From JANLTP01 sp031363055 (lineage in GTDB: Bacteria; Pseudomonadota; Gammaproteobacteria; Burkholderiales; Burkholderiaceae_E), in contig JANLTP010000164.1 of the NCBI GenBank assembly GCA_031363055.1, positions 17,827 to 81,826 of the forward strand: a stretch of DNA of 64,000 bases. Direction: 5' to 3'. The position numbers and the translations under genes are program-made. The notes below the pieces were generated by a model. It worked only from the letters and a program-made list of their open reading frames with translations, made no database searches and was not told the DNA's origin. Below are positions 45,262-54,222 of this stretch, one piece after another. Within the stretch, counting starts at the first letter, position 1. Each line of letters starts with the position of its first letter.

Positions 45262-46055
45262 TGATCTGAATTCGCTCGACTTCATCGAGCGAGACCTCGT
45301 TATTACGCCGATCATAGAGTCCGGTGGTACGAGCCGATTCATGATTGGCCATACGCTGCGCCAGCTCGAGCTGGCCGCCATTCTTCAGGTAGGCCGTGAT
45401 CCCCGTAGCCCGAAACGTATGACAGCGGATTTCGGTGTCGATGCCGGCGGCCAGCGCGCGGCGGCGTAGCATCCGGTCGATATCCGACTGGGCCAGCGCT
45501 CGATCGGTGAGTTTCCCGGTCTTGGCCCGCGTTGATCGAACCAGCGGCAGTTTCTGGTCGGACGAGATCCCCGTCGCTTCGATGTATTCGTCCAGATAGT
45601 CTTCGAGGTTGTGATGACAGGGCATCGGATGTTCTTTGCCGCCTTTTTCGTGCAGTCGCACCCAGCCGCGCTTGCCCTGGGGTAGTAGTCCTCGCCCATC
45701 ATTTTTATTAAGGCCCCGACCCGCGCGAAGGTATAGGTCATCAGCGCGATGATGGCCCGATCGCGCAGGCCAATCAGGTCGGTCACGTCGATGCTGTCGA
45801 GTAGTGTTCGGGCTTCGGACGCCGTCAGTACCGGCTCAACATCAAGCAGCTCGTCAATGCCGTGCGCTTCACACCAGTCTGAAAAGGCGGCCGTGGCGTT
45901 GAAGTAGGCTCGCCTTGTGTTCGGGTTACGAATGTTGGCGGTGAAGAACTCGATGAACCGGGTTGTGGCGCGTTCGCCGGTGGCGGCAAAGAGCGCCGGT
46001 ACTGCGACGATCGGTGTTTTGGGGGCGAGTTTTTTAGGCGGCTCGGACAGTCAGG
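45262..46055 (-). pseudogene. Tyrosine recombinase (integrase), copy 3, deletion and frameshift
   Basis: The minus strand reads LSEPPKKLAPKTPIVAVPALFAATGERATTRF, then RRAYFNATAAFSDWC, LTASEARTLLDSIDVTDLIGLRDRAIIALM, and LHEKGGKEHPMPCHH and CHTFRATGITAYLKNGG. That is a full-size (about 320-residue) integrase of a different subfamily from copies 1 and 2. About 50-60 residues are missing between DVEP and VLTASEA (near 45833). One C is lost in TACCCCAGGG near 45685, shifting the frame. The stop codon is gone, so the frame runs into the hydrolase fragment. Confidence 0.75.
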
Positions 46056-46184
46056 CTCATAGGCTTTATTACGCTTGGTAACGTCCTTATCATGCATAAG
46101 AAACTTCGATTATTTATGTATGACTACGCAAATTAAATGGCGTACTTTTACGTACATTATTTGGCGCACCCGCGTATCGCCAGG

Positions 46185-46772
46185 TCAAGCATTGCCAATC
46201 ACCAGTACCTCACGGGCTGTGTCGACGATTTCGGCGGTCACGGTGTCGGTCGCATTGACCTCGAGGATTCGGGCTATCTGCGTGAGCAACCGCACAACCA
46301 GTCGCAGATTGCCATTGGTAATCCGAAGAATCGCCGCCAGAACCTCGGGCGACGACAGGCCTGGGCTCGCCGGCGAGCCAACCAGTTCGGGTAGTCGCTG
46401 CAGCAGGATCTGTCGCAGCTCCTCGCTGGGGAGCGGCCGGTAGTGGTGAACGAACCCGATTCGCGAGTACAACTGCGGGTATCGGGCCAAGCGCTTCTCA
46501 ATTCCGGGCATGCCGATTAGGACAAGGCCGAACTGGCCCCGGTCGAATAGATAGCGCAATTGCTCCAGGCTGATGGTCTTTAACCGGTCGGCTTCGTCAA
46601 CGATGAGCAATTCCGAGTCTCGGTAGCCGGCGAGCGGATCGCCGGAGATGGGACGCATCGCAACTTCCAGCAAGCTGGCCAGTGCGCGGGTTCGCAGCCT
46701 GAGCTCTTCATCGCTCAGATCGGGTTTTACGGGGGATTGGGGTTTCACGTTCACCAGAATTGAGGTAATCAA
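46185..46772 (-). pseudogene. TniB/ExeA-like transposition ATPase, N-terminally truncated
   Basis: The 195-codon frame carries Walker B SELLIVDEADRL, sensor-type GLVLIGMPGIEKRL and the C-terminal helical part (LPSEELRQILLQRL, ITNGNLRLVVRLLTQIARILEVN) of AAA ATPases that accompany DDE transposases. The N-terminal part with Walker A is absent. No transposase gene is next to it; the following 46773-47040 holds only an unrecognised 63-codon frame. Confidence 0.6.
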
Positions 46773-47108
46773 TCTACCAAAAATCGGGTGGAATCAGATC
46801 TACTTTTGTTAAGAATTGATAGGCCGGCTTCAACGTCAATCTGCCCGTTGATCTTTTGGGTATGACGCATCACAACGGTCGGCGCGAGTCGTCGGGCTGA
46901 GCGCAACTCGACGACCAAATCCTTAGAAAATAGATCGATCAACCCAGCCAGGCAAATCAAACTCGACGAGCGGGCAATTGCCTACTACTGTGGTATCGTA
47001 CAGTATTAAGTCTAACCCCCGTTTACCTGCGAAGTCTGCTGCGGCCTCAAGTTAGATGACGTCCATTTACCCGTTGGAGATAATGGTTCGACGCGCTCGG
47101 GTTTGCTC

Positions 47109-47588
47109 TTAAGACGGCACGCGAGCAGTCAGGTGAGCAGACATCAACCACCGTCCATTGCGCTTCTCGTAAATATTTGTGGTTAACGCGGTGTAGTTGA
47201 CGACCTCGCCTGTCTTGCGTTTGGCGTTGACGACTTCCGTGCCCGTGACCCAACCTACGTTGTCTCGGACGACTGCCGTTGGATTGTCGAGTTTTACCGA
47301 CAGTTCAGAAAAGCGTTCAGCAACTCCTAGCCAACTCTTGCGTACCTCTTCCCAGCCGATTGTTATCTGCCGGGCGTTGGGATGGATTGCAATCACGTGG
47401 GGCTCCTGCAAGGACAGTGCTTCAAGGGCCACAATATCAAGCCGTGACAGTGCCTCGTCGAATGCCCGGTTTACCGCAATCATTTCGTCGACCGCTGAAG
47501 CGGGCTGTGCGGCGGCATCGGCGCTCCAAAGCGCAGCGCTGGCGAGTGAGGCGATGGAGTACAGAATATGGCGTCGGTCCTGTTGCAT
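47109..47588 (-). CDS. Secreted SnoaL/DUF4440-like protein
   Basis: This 159-residue protein has a signal peptide (1-27, ADA-AAQ) and an NTF2-type fold (MIAVNRAFDEALSRLDIVALEALSLQEPHVIAIHP, NYTALTTNIYEKRNGRWLMSAHLTARV). Function is unknown. It is divergent from the AraC gene with 100 bases between them, which suggests the AraC protein controls it. Confidence 0.7.
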   Translation of the reverse strand: MQQDRRHILYSIASLASAALWSADAAAQPASAVDEMIAVNRAFDEALSRLDIVALEALSLQEPHVIAIHPNARQITIGWEEVRKSWLGVAERFSELSVKLDNPTAVVRDNVGWVTGTEVVNAKRKTGEVVNYTALTTNIYEKRNGRWLMSAHLTARVPS

Positions 47589-47688
47589 AGTTTTCTCCGT
47601 TGGTTGAAGGGAAGCGAAGTTTGGACCTTTACGCCAACGCTATCAATGTCAAAATCCAATCAGTAGTTGTCATTTTCGGAAGATCCGC

Positions 47689-48597
47689 ATGTTGAATTTG
47701 TCTCCTGCGATTCATAACGTCCGCTATGCAAACCCGCTTCACCCTGGTTTCGACATCGAGGTCATGCGTCTGTCAGATCTTTTCCACCGTGCTACCCCTG
47801 AGCATTTCCAGGCGCCTCAGCGACCCCAGTTTCACCTACTGCTTTTCATCACACGGGGAAATGGCAGGCATCTGATCGATTTCCGTGCGCATTCATGCCG
47901 CCGCGGTACCGTATTGCATGTTCGACCCGGCCAGGTGCAGCATTACGTGACTGTTCCTAGCTTCGAGGCTTTAGTAGTTCTTTTTTCGCCATCTTTCGTG
48001 CCGTCAGATTATGAACTGACACGATTGAGCGGCCACGACAGTTTGGTTGAGCACGTGTTGCCTGATGGCTCCTTGCTTACTGCCGGCCCAACGGCAGTTC
48101 TCATAGGGCGGGAATTCGAGCAATTGTGCAGCGAGTACGGTCAGCTGAAGGCATCGCCGCTGAGCATTAGCCTGATAAGGCACCTGCTGCAGGTACTGCT
48201 GTTGCGCCTGGCTTTGTTGTCGATCCCCAAAAATTCCGCCGCGCCGCCTTACGCCGCGGCATCCCGCACGGTCGCGAGATTTCAGCGTGAACTGGAGGTC
48301 CGATTTGCCCAGAGCCACAAAGTCGGTGATTTCGCGAGTTGGTTGAATTGCTCACCCAGGACTTTGTATTCCAGCTGCATGACGATGCGAGGTGTAGGTC
48401 CGAAGTCCCTGATTGAACACAGGGTGATACTGGAGGCGCAACGCCTTCTCGTGCATACCGCCTTGCCCGTCGAGGATATCAGCGTTGACCTCGGCTTCGA
48501 CGAACCGGCTAACTTTACGCGCATGTTCAGGCGTATTGCCGGCACCAGTCCTCGCAGTTTTCGCTGGAAGCTCGTCGCCGGATCACCGGCGTGTTGA
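47689..48597 (+). CDS. AraC-family transcriptional regulator
   Basis: This 302-residue regulator has an N-terminal cupin-like sensing domain (LLLFITRGNGRHLIDFRAHSCRRGTVLHVRPGQVQHY) and the C-terminal double helix-turn-helix (KVGDFASWLNCSPRTLYSSCMTMRGVGPKSLIEHRVILEAQRLL and VEDISVDLGFDEPANFTRMFRRIAGTSPRSFR). The stop overlaps the start of the HAD fragment. Confidence 0.83.
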   Translation: MLNLSPAIHNVRYANPLHPGFDIEVMRLSDLFHRATPEHFQAPQRPQFHLLLFITRGNGRHLIDFRAHSCRRGTVLHVRPGQVQHYVTVPSFEALVVLFSPSFVPSDYELTRLSGHDSLVEHVLPDGSLLTAGPTAVLIGREFEQLCSEYGQLKASPLSISLIRHLLQVLLLRLALLSIPKNSAAPPYAAASRTVARFQRELEVRFAQSHKVGDFASWLNCSPRTLYSSCMTMRGVGPKSLIEHRVILEAQRLLVHTALPVEDISVDLGFDEPANFTRMFRRIAGTSPRSFRWKLVAGSPAC

Positions 48598-48764
48598 CCG
48601 ACATTAACGACACGCTGACCACCGCAGGCGCCATCACGCCGGAGGCGTTGGACGCGCTGGCGGCGCTGAAAGCTGCCTGCCTGCCTGTCATCGCTGTCAG
48701 CGGCCGCTCATCCGGCTGGACCGAACCGTTTGCGCTGGAGTGGCCGGTTGACGCCATTGCGTAA
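48591..48764 (+). pseudogene. HAD-IIB hydrolase N-terminal fragment
   Basis: A 57-codon frame starting at GTG reads VLTDINDTLTTAGAITPEAL, ending in SGWTEPFALEWPVDAIA. It matches the first quarter of HAD-IIB phosphatases (TDIDDTLT, PVIAVTGRP). The second Asp of the catalytic DxD is Asn here. The rest of the gene is missing. Confidence 0.65.
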
Positions 48765-48788
48765 GTACGTATCAACGGAGTTGCGTAA

Positions 48789-49037
48789 ATGGCTAAACCT
48801 GCATCACTAACCGCTGGGCTGGTGGCCAAAAAGGGCGAGGCTGCGCCGGTTGCTCCCGAGGTTGCCCCGATTGTTACGAAGGAGGGCGCTGCGGCTAAGG
48901 ACTATTTCAAGGCGCTGACGGTCAAGCTGGATCGCGATCGCTATCACCGGCTCAAGCAGGCCGGTCTGCATCAGGATAAGACCAGCCAGGAACTCTTTGT
49001 GGAGGCGCTGGACGCTTATCTCGGTCGGGACGCATAG
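48789..49037 (+). CDS. Small ribbon-helix-helix-like plasmid protein
   Basis: This 82-residue protein has an Ala/Pro-rich N-terminus and a C-terminal KALTVKLDRDRYHRLKQAGLHQDKTSQELFVEALDAYL, the strand-helix-helix pattern of Arc/MetJ-type DNA-binding proteins. It directly precedes a TrfA-like fragment, as in small plasmids where such proteins sit next to the replication gene. Function in copy control or partition is inference. Confidence 0.6.
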   Translation: MAKPASLTAGLVAKKGEAAPVAPEVAPIVTKEGAAAKDYFKALTVKLDRDRYHRLKQAGLHQDKTSQELFVEALDAYLGRDA

Positions 49038-49038
49038 C

Positions 49039-49509
49039 ATTGAAATCGGGGCAGGTTGGACCTTGGGCGAGCCGATAGAGCTAAACCGAACCGATTTTCT
49101 GGCGCAGATTGGGCGAGCCGACGGCGGCAAAAACTACGAGTGGCTGGTGAGCGTCCTTAGACGCTTGAATGGTGCTCGGGTACATGGGGAGAGCGAGCGG
49201 TACCGGGTCAACATGGCGCTGGTCTCCAAAACGATGGAGGAAAAGCAGACCGGGGTGGTGTCGGTAGTGCTCGATCCGGACATCGTGAAGATGTTCTCTG
49301 GGTCGGAATACAGCCTGGTCGACTGGCAAAAACGCAAGATGCTGGAAAAACGGGTCGATCTGGCCAAGTGGCTGCACAACTTCACGTCCTGCCATGAGGC
49401 CGGCCTGCAACGTTGGATGATTTCAAGTCTGCGGGAATGGTCAGGGTATGCCTCACCTTTACGCAAGTTCCGCGAGGCTCTGACCGAGGCTTTAGCCGAA
49501 CTCGAATGA
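49039..49509 (+). pseudogene. TrfA-like plasmid replication initiator, truncated
   Basis: The frame encodes about 156 residues with VLDPDIVKMFSGSEYSLVDWQKRKMLEKRVDLAKWLHNF and WMISSLREWSGYASPLRKFREALTEALAELE, matching the middle and C-terminal part of TrfA-type initiators. Full proteins are about 280-380 residues. No own start with a ribosome site is visible, and the very C-terminus is short. It marks a plasmid piece integrated in the accessory region. Confidence 0.6.
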
Positions 49510-49706
49510 GTTGAAATTCTCAAAGGATCGGCGCGGGGAATTCGCGAGGGCGCTTGCACCAGCCCGCTCCCGGGAAGCAAGCACCATGGGAGAACCCCAG
49601 CATCCCGCTTGACGAATCCAATCCCGAATGGAAGAATCAATTCGATGAGCCCTTGCGAACGTCCAAACGAACTCCGATCCCAGCACGAGCAACGTCACCT
49701 CATCAA

Positions 49707-50873
49707 ATGAGCCAAGACAGTTGGGAGCTCTCCGAAGAGCTGCGGCAGGTGCGCGACACGGTGCGCCGTTTCATGACCAGCGAAGTCAAGCCCGCCGAGG
49801 ACAAGCTGCCGCACGATGCCTATGAAATGCCCCCCGAGTTGCTCGCCCCGCTGCAAGCCAAAGCCCGCAAGATCGGTGTCTGGTGCGTGCGCTCGCCGCA
49901 GGAGTACGGCGGCGCAGGACTGAACCTGCTGGGCCAGGCGATGGTTGCCGAAGAGGCCGCCAAGTGCCGCATGGGCGCCTATGTGCCCGCCTGCGGCGCC
50001 TTTGGCGCTGATCCGCCTAATTCAATTTACCTGGGCTCAGCCGAGCAGATTCGCAAATACGCGGTGCCGAGCATTGAAGCCGGCCGCAAGATATACGTTG
50101 CGATCAGCGAGGCCTCGGGCGGTGCCGATCCGGCGCGAGCGATTCGGACCCGCGCAGTGCGCAAGGGTGACCGCTACATTCTGAACGGCAGCAAGCTGTG
50201 GATTACCGGCGCCGATGGGGCTGACTGGGGTCTGGTGTTTGCACGCACTGGCGAGCAGGGCGACCGCGGCGGCATTACTTGCTTTATTGTCAACGGCCGC
50301 CCCAAGGGCATGAGCATGAAACCGATCCCGGTGATTCGGTCCTACTCGCCCTATGAGCTGACCTTTGAGGATGTCGAGATTCCCGCTGAGGATCGACTCG
50401 GCGAGGAGGGCCAGGGGTTCGCGGTCTGTGAGAAGTGGTTGGTCGAAGGCCGTGTGCCGTACGCGGCTGGCACGATCGGTATCGCTCAGGCGGCGCTGGA
50501 GCTAGCCATCGATTGGGCTCGGCAGCGCGAGACCTTTCGCTCGAAACTGGCCGACAAGCAGTCGATTCAATGGATGGTCGCTGACAGCGAAATGGAGTTG
50601 CGGGCGGCGCGTCTGCTGGTTTATCAGGCGGCCTGGCAGGGTGATCTGGGCCGCGACTTGAAGATCGATTCGTCAATTGCCAAAGTGGTTGCCACCGAGA
50701 CCGCTGGACGAGTGGTCGATCGCTGTATGCAGATCATGGGTGGGCTCGGCGTTGCCAAGGAAGTTCCGCTCGAGCGCTGGTTTCGCGAGCTCAGAATCAA
50801 GCGCATCGGTGAGGGGCCTTCGGAAGTGCATCGCATGGTATTGGCGCGTCAGTTGCTGGGCAGCACGCGCTGA
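49707..50873 (+). CDS. Acyl-CoA dehydrogenase
   Basis: This 388-residue flavoprotein shows ELRQVRDTVRRFMTSEV at the start, AISEASGGADPARAIRTRA (substrate/FAD loop), NGSKLWITGADGADWGLVFART and MQIMGGLGVAKEVPLERWFRELRIKRIGEGPSEVHRMVLAR. The frame is open to 49554, but 49707 fits the family N-terminus. The upstream piece (49510-49706) is probably the seam between the accessory region and the core chromosome. Confidence 0.83.
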   Translation: MSQDSWELSEELRQVRDTVRRFMTSEVKPAEDKLPHDAYEMPPELLAPLQAKARKIGVWCVRSPQEYGGAGLNLLGQAMVAEEAAKCRMGAYVPACGAFGADPPNSIYLGSAEQIRKYAVPSIEAGRKIYVAISEASGGADPARAIRTRAVRKGDRYILNGSKLWITGADGADWGLVFARTGEQGDRGGITCFIVNGRPKGMSMKPIPVIRSYSPYELTFEDVEIPAEDRLGEEGQGFAVCEKWLVEGRVPYAAGTIGIAQAALELAIDWARQRETFRSKLADKQSIQWMVADSEMELRAARLLVYQAAWQGDLGRDLKIDSSIAKVVATETAGRVVDRCMQIMGGLGVAKEVPLERWFRELRIKRIGEGPSEVHRMVLARQLLGSTR

Positions 50874-50891
50874 CCGCAGTCGCGGACCTTG

Positions 50892-51466
50892 ATGATATTC
50901 AAATCGTTGATCGCAGCCGCTGCCTTGATGCTTGCCGCGGGTGTGAGCGTACACGCCAATGACTGGCCGAATCGTCCGATCAAGCTGGTCATGCAGCCGA
51001 AGATGCCCTACGATACCCAGAAGGATTTATTACCGATCGCGCAGATCGCGGCACGGCGGGTGTAGTCACCGATCTCTTGTCCAACAACATCAGCATCGCG
51101 TTCACCGACATTGCCTCGCCGGTGCCGCACATTCGCTCCGGTAAGTTGATCGCGATTGCAGCAACCGGTTCGGCGCGCGGCCCGGCGCTGCCCGATGTGC
51201 CCACCGTGTCCGAGCAAGGCTACCGGTTTGACACCGATGGCTGGTACGGCGTGTTTGCACCCGCCGGTACGCCACCCGCGATTGCGCAGCGAATGAACGA
51301 GGAGATCAATCGCATACTGGCAACCGACGACATGAAGCAGAAGTTCCGCGCGCAGAACATGCTGATCCCCGCTGCAAAGTCTGTCGATCAGTTTGCAGCC
51401 ACGGTGAAGACGGACATCAATTCCTGGCAGTCGATCGCCAAGCGAATCAATCTCAAGATTGACTGA
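50892..51466 (+). pseudogene. Bug-family receptor with two internal deletions
   Basis: From ATG 50892 the frame gives a signal peptide (LIAAAALMLAAGVSVHA) and NDWPNRPIKLVMQPK. It then jumps to MPYDTQKDLLPIAQIA, a segment normally about 75 residues later. At about 51050 it jumps again and shifts frame to GTAGVVTDLLSNNISIAFTDIA, continuing normally to RINLKID (stop 51464-51466). About half the gene is missing. It ends tail to tail with the IclR gene, overlapping by 14 bases. Confidence 0.8.
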
Positions 51467-52232
51467 TCGCCGCGCTCGTTGCCCGGCACTGCGCGCGCAG
51501 CAAGCGCGCCAGCTCGATCTGGCGCACTGAGGTCATGCGCGCGGTGATGGCGGCAATGCTGATCGCGCCAATCGGCTCACCGGATCGCCCGAGCACCGGC
51601 ATGCCAATGGCGGTCATGCCGGTCGTGGCCTTGTCGGCGACGACCGACCAGCCTTTGAGCCGGGACTGGGCGATTCCGCGATTCAAATAGTCAAGGTCAA
51701 TGCCGCCGTAGGCCGGGTAGCGCTGCGCATTGGCCTGCATGATTTCCTGCGCCTGCGCATCGGACATGGCGGCGAGAATCGCCAGCCCGCCTGCGCCGAC
51801 ACCCAGCGGTCGGCGAATACCCACGTGTAGTGGCAGGGCCTTGATCGGAAAACTACCTTCCTCACGCGCTGTGCAAACCGCTTCGATACCGCTCGGCTCA
51901 CTGAGGTAGACGGTATCCTGTGACTGTTCGGCCAACGCCTGCATGGCCGTGCGGCTGGCCACGGCCAGCTCATACCGTGCACGGGCCACCAGACCCAACT
52001 CATGAATCACATGACCGACAAAGTACTTGCGGGTTCTCGGCTCGCGCTCAACCATGCCTTCCAGCAGCAGGCATGCCAGCATGCGCGAGACTGTGCTTTG
52101 CGACAGAGCCGAAGCGGCGGTAATCTCGGCGATCGTCATGCCGCGTCGACCCGCTGAAGCCACGACTCGCATCAGCAACATGGCGCGTGTAATCGCCTGG
52201 GTACCTTGTGCTGCTGGCAAGGAAGCATTCAA
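51453..52232 (-). CDS. IclR-family transcriptional regulator
   Basis: This 259-residue regulator has the N-terminal winged helix (RRGMTIAEITAASALSQSTVSRMLACLLLEGMVERE) and the IclR effector domain (VYLSEPSGIEAVCTAREEGSFPIKALPLHVGIRRPLGVGAGGLAILAAM). It is divergent from the hydratase-importer operon, with two matching palindromes in the shared 180-base region, so it is the probable regulator of that operon. Confidence 0.85.
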   Translation of the reverse strand: MNASLPAAQGTQAITRAMLLMRVVASAGRRGMTIAEITAASALSQSTVSRMLACLLLEGMVEREPRTRKYFVGHVIHELGLVARARYELAVASRTAMQALAEQSQDTVYLSEPSGIEAVCTAREEGSFPIKALPLHVGIRRPLGVGAGGLAILAAMSDAQAQEIMQANAQRYPAYGGIDLDYLNRGIAQSRLKGWSVVADKATTGMTAIGMPVLGRSGEPIGAISIAAITARMTSVRQIELARLLRAQCRATSAAISQS

Positions 52233-52248
52233 TGGACCTTCACATCAC

Positions 52249-52372
52249 CCACATTGTGGATGTAGTCGTCGAAATGACGATTGTATTGGCGACGGTTTGG
52301 ATTAACAATAGCGACAGATCATCAATAGCTTACAAGCGATTAGGCCGTAAATGCTTTCTATCCACCATGTGG
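52249..52372. promoter_or_regulatory. Paired IclR-type operators
   Basis: Two palindromes of the form CCAC-nnn-GTGG: CCACATTGTGG (52249-52259), 17 bases upstream of the IclR start, and CCACCATGTGG (52362-52372), 41 bases upstream of the hydratase start. One site per divergent gene is the pattern expected for autoregulation plus control of the operon. Confidence 0.6.
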
Positions 52373-52412
52373 GTATGTGAAGGCATTTTGAATTCGGCCC
52401 GGCGAGGAGACC

Positions 52413-53672
52413 ATGGGTTCAACAATTACCGAGAAAATTCTCGCGCGCGTCGTGCAAAAGGCGCAGTTACGAGCCGGTGACGAAGTATTGGCCAAACCCG
52501 ATTTCGTCATTGCCTACGACTTCCCAGGCTACACCGACCTGATCTTCAAACAGATGCGCGAAGACTTCGGCATTGACAAGCTCAAGGAGCCGAAGCGATT
52601 TGCGCTGTTCATCGACCACATGGTGCCGACCGCCACGGCCAAGGAAGAGGAACTGCATATCGAAACCCGTAGTTGGGGCAAGCTGCAAAGCGTGCCGGTT
52701 TATGAGCGCAAGGGCATTGGCCACCAGGTAGCCGCCGAACTCGGCTACGCCACTCCGGGCGCGTTTGCGGTGCATTTTGATGGCCACATCAGCCAATTAG
52801 GGGCGCTCGGTACGCTGGCCATTGGTTTGCGCAGAAATCTGCTCGAGGCGTTCGTGAACGATACGGTGTCGATTCGGGTGCCGGCGACGGTTCGGGTCAA
52901 TTTGCATGGCCGCTTGCAGCCCGGTGTCATGGCGCGCGACGTGTTTCATCATATCGTCCGGGTCATGGGTCCGGCGTCCTGTGCATTCAAGGTGCTCGAG
53001 CTTGGCGGCTCGGTCATTGACGAAATGAGCATCGAAGGTCGGCAAACGATTTGCGGTCAGGCGATGTTCGTCGGCGCCACCACGGCAATCGTCAATCCGG
53101 ACGACAAGGCGATTGACTATGCGCGTGACCGCGTGCGCATCAAACTCGATCCGATGTGCAGCGACCCCGATGCGCATTACGAGCGCATCGAAAATATCGA
53201 TATCAGCGAACTCGAACCGATTGTGGTGATTCCGCCGAGCCCGGCCAACACGCGCAACTTGAAGGACTATCTGGGTCTCGTGATTCACAACGGCTATTTG
53301 GGTTCGTGCGCCAGTGGCCGCATGGAGGATTTGCGAGTCGCTGCTCAAGTGCTGCGCGGCCGGCAGGTTGCCGAGGGGGTATCGCTGCACATCGTGCCGA
53401 CCTCGCAAGCGCTGATGTCCCAGGCTGCCGCCGAAGGGCTCATTGAAATTTTCTCGAATGCCGGCGCGTTTGTCAGTTCACCGTCCTGTGACTACTGCTA
53501 CGGCCGCATTGCGACCATGACGGCCGGCCAGCGGGCGGTCTCGACCGGGACCTTGAATGTCCCTGGCCGTATGGGCAGCTCCGACTCGGAGATCTACATT
53601 TGCAATGCTGCTGTCGTGGCCGCATCGGCGGTTGCTGGCAAGATCGCCGACCCCCGGCCGTTGCTTTCATGA
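52413..53672 (+). CDS. Aconitase-superfamily hydratase, large subunit (LeuC-type)
   Basis: This 419-residue protein is a 3-isopropylmalate dehydratase/homoaconitase-type large subunit. Iron-sulfur ligands are Cys299 (GSCASGR), Cys359 and Cys362 (PSCDYCYG, in place of the common GPCxGC). HMVPTATAKEEE and GKGIGHQVAAELGYATPG match the substrate region. It should move water across a C=C bond of a dicarboxylate. Context (importer plus a C-C lyase, no leucine genes) argues against leucine synthesis and for a catabolic hydratase such as 2,3-dimethylmalate or maleate-type. Confidence 0.82.
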   Translation: MGSTITEKILARVVQKAQLRAGDEVLAKPDFVIAYDFPGYTDLIFKQMREDFGIDKLKEPKRFALFIDHMVPTATAKEEELHIETRSWGKLQSVPVYERKGIGHQVAAELGYATPGAFAVHFDGHISQLGALGTLAIGLRRNLLEAFVNDTVSIRVPATVRVNLHGRLQPGVMARDVFHHIVRVMGPASCAFKVLELGGSVIDEMSIEGRQTICGQAMFVGATTAIVNPDDKAIDYARDRVRIKLDPMCSDPDAHYERIENIDISELEPIVVIPPSPANTRNLKDYLGLVIHNGYLGSCASGRMEDLRVAAQVLRGRQVAEGVSLHIVPTSQALMSQAAAEGLIEIFSNAGAFVSSPSCDYCYGRIATMTAGQRAVSTGTLNVPGRMGSSDSEIYICNAAVVAASAVAGKIADPRPLLS

Positions 53673-53673
53673 A

Positions 53674-53704
53674 TTCGAACTGACATGATTTCGCACTGAC
53701 ATGA
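53674..53704. repeat. 16-bp tandem duplication that supplies a start codon
   Basis: TTCGAACTGACATGA is followed by TTCGCACTGACATGA one base later. The ATG of the second unit (53701) is the start of the small hydratase subunit; the first unit offers an out-of-frame ATG. Confidence 0.8.
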
Positions 53705-54222
53705 GCTTGCAAAATATCACCGGCCGCGTCGCCTGGATCTTTACCGAGGTGGACTTCGATGTCGATCAGATTATCGGAGTCAAGAACATCAAGATCAGTG
53801 ATATCGACGAGTTGGCCAGCCTGGCCATGAAAACCTACGATCCGCAGTTCCAGTCGCTCGTGCGCACCGGTGACGTGCTGGTCGGTGGTCGCAACTTTGG
53901 CTATGGCCATCCGCACTATCCACCGTTGCGTGCCATGCGCCATCTGGGCATCAAGGCGCTGATCGCAGAATCGTTTTCACCCGGATTCTGGCGCGGCGAA
54001 ATCAGCATGGGATTTCCATTGGTCTCCTGCCCGGGCATTGTTGACGCCGTTGAGCGCTGGGATGAAATCACAATCGACTGGCCGCGCAGCCGGCTCGTCA
54101 ACCATCGTCGCGGCAGCGAACTCGAATTCGCGCCGCTGTCGCTGGCTGATCGCGGCATGCTCGAGCAGGGCGGGCTGATTGGTTATCTGAAGCAGCGCGA
54201 CCGAGCCGCGCAGCCCGAATGA
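53701..54222 (+). CDS. Aconitase-superfamily hydratase, small subunit (LeuD-type)
   Basis: This 173-residue swivelling-domain subunit has VLVGGRNFGYGHPHYPPLRAMRHLGIKALIAESFSPGFWR and FPLVSCPGI. It partners with the large subunit 28 bases upstream. In typical LeuD the first motif is GxNFGxGSSRE; here it is GHPHYPP, a substitution in the substrate-binding loop that fits a substrate other than isopropylmalate. It overlaps livH by four bases. Confidence 0.82.
   Translation: MSLQNITGRVAWIFTEVDFDVDQIIGVKNIKISDIDELASLAMKTYDPQFQSLVRTGDVLVGGRNFGYGHPHYPPLRAMRHLGIKALIAESFSPGFWRGEISMGFPLVSCPGIVDAVERWDEITIDWPRSRLVNHRRGSELEFAPLSLADRGMLEQGGLIGYLKQRDRAAQPE

Noticed and set aside
46769..46960. 63-codon minus-strand frame beside the TniB-like fragment as part of the same transposon
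   Set aside because: No recognisable transposase, resolvase or ATPase motif; listed only as unrecognised sequence.
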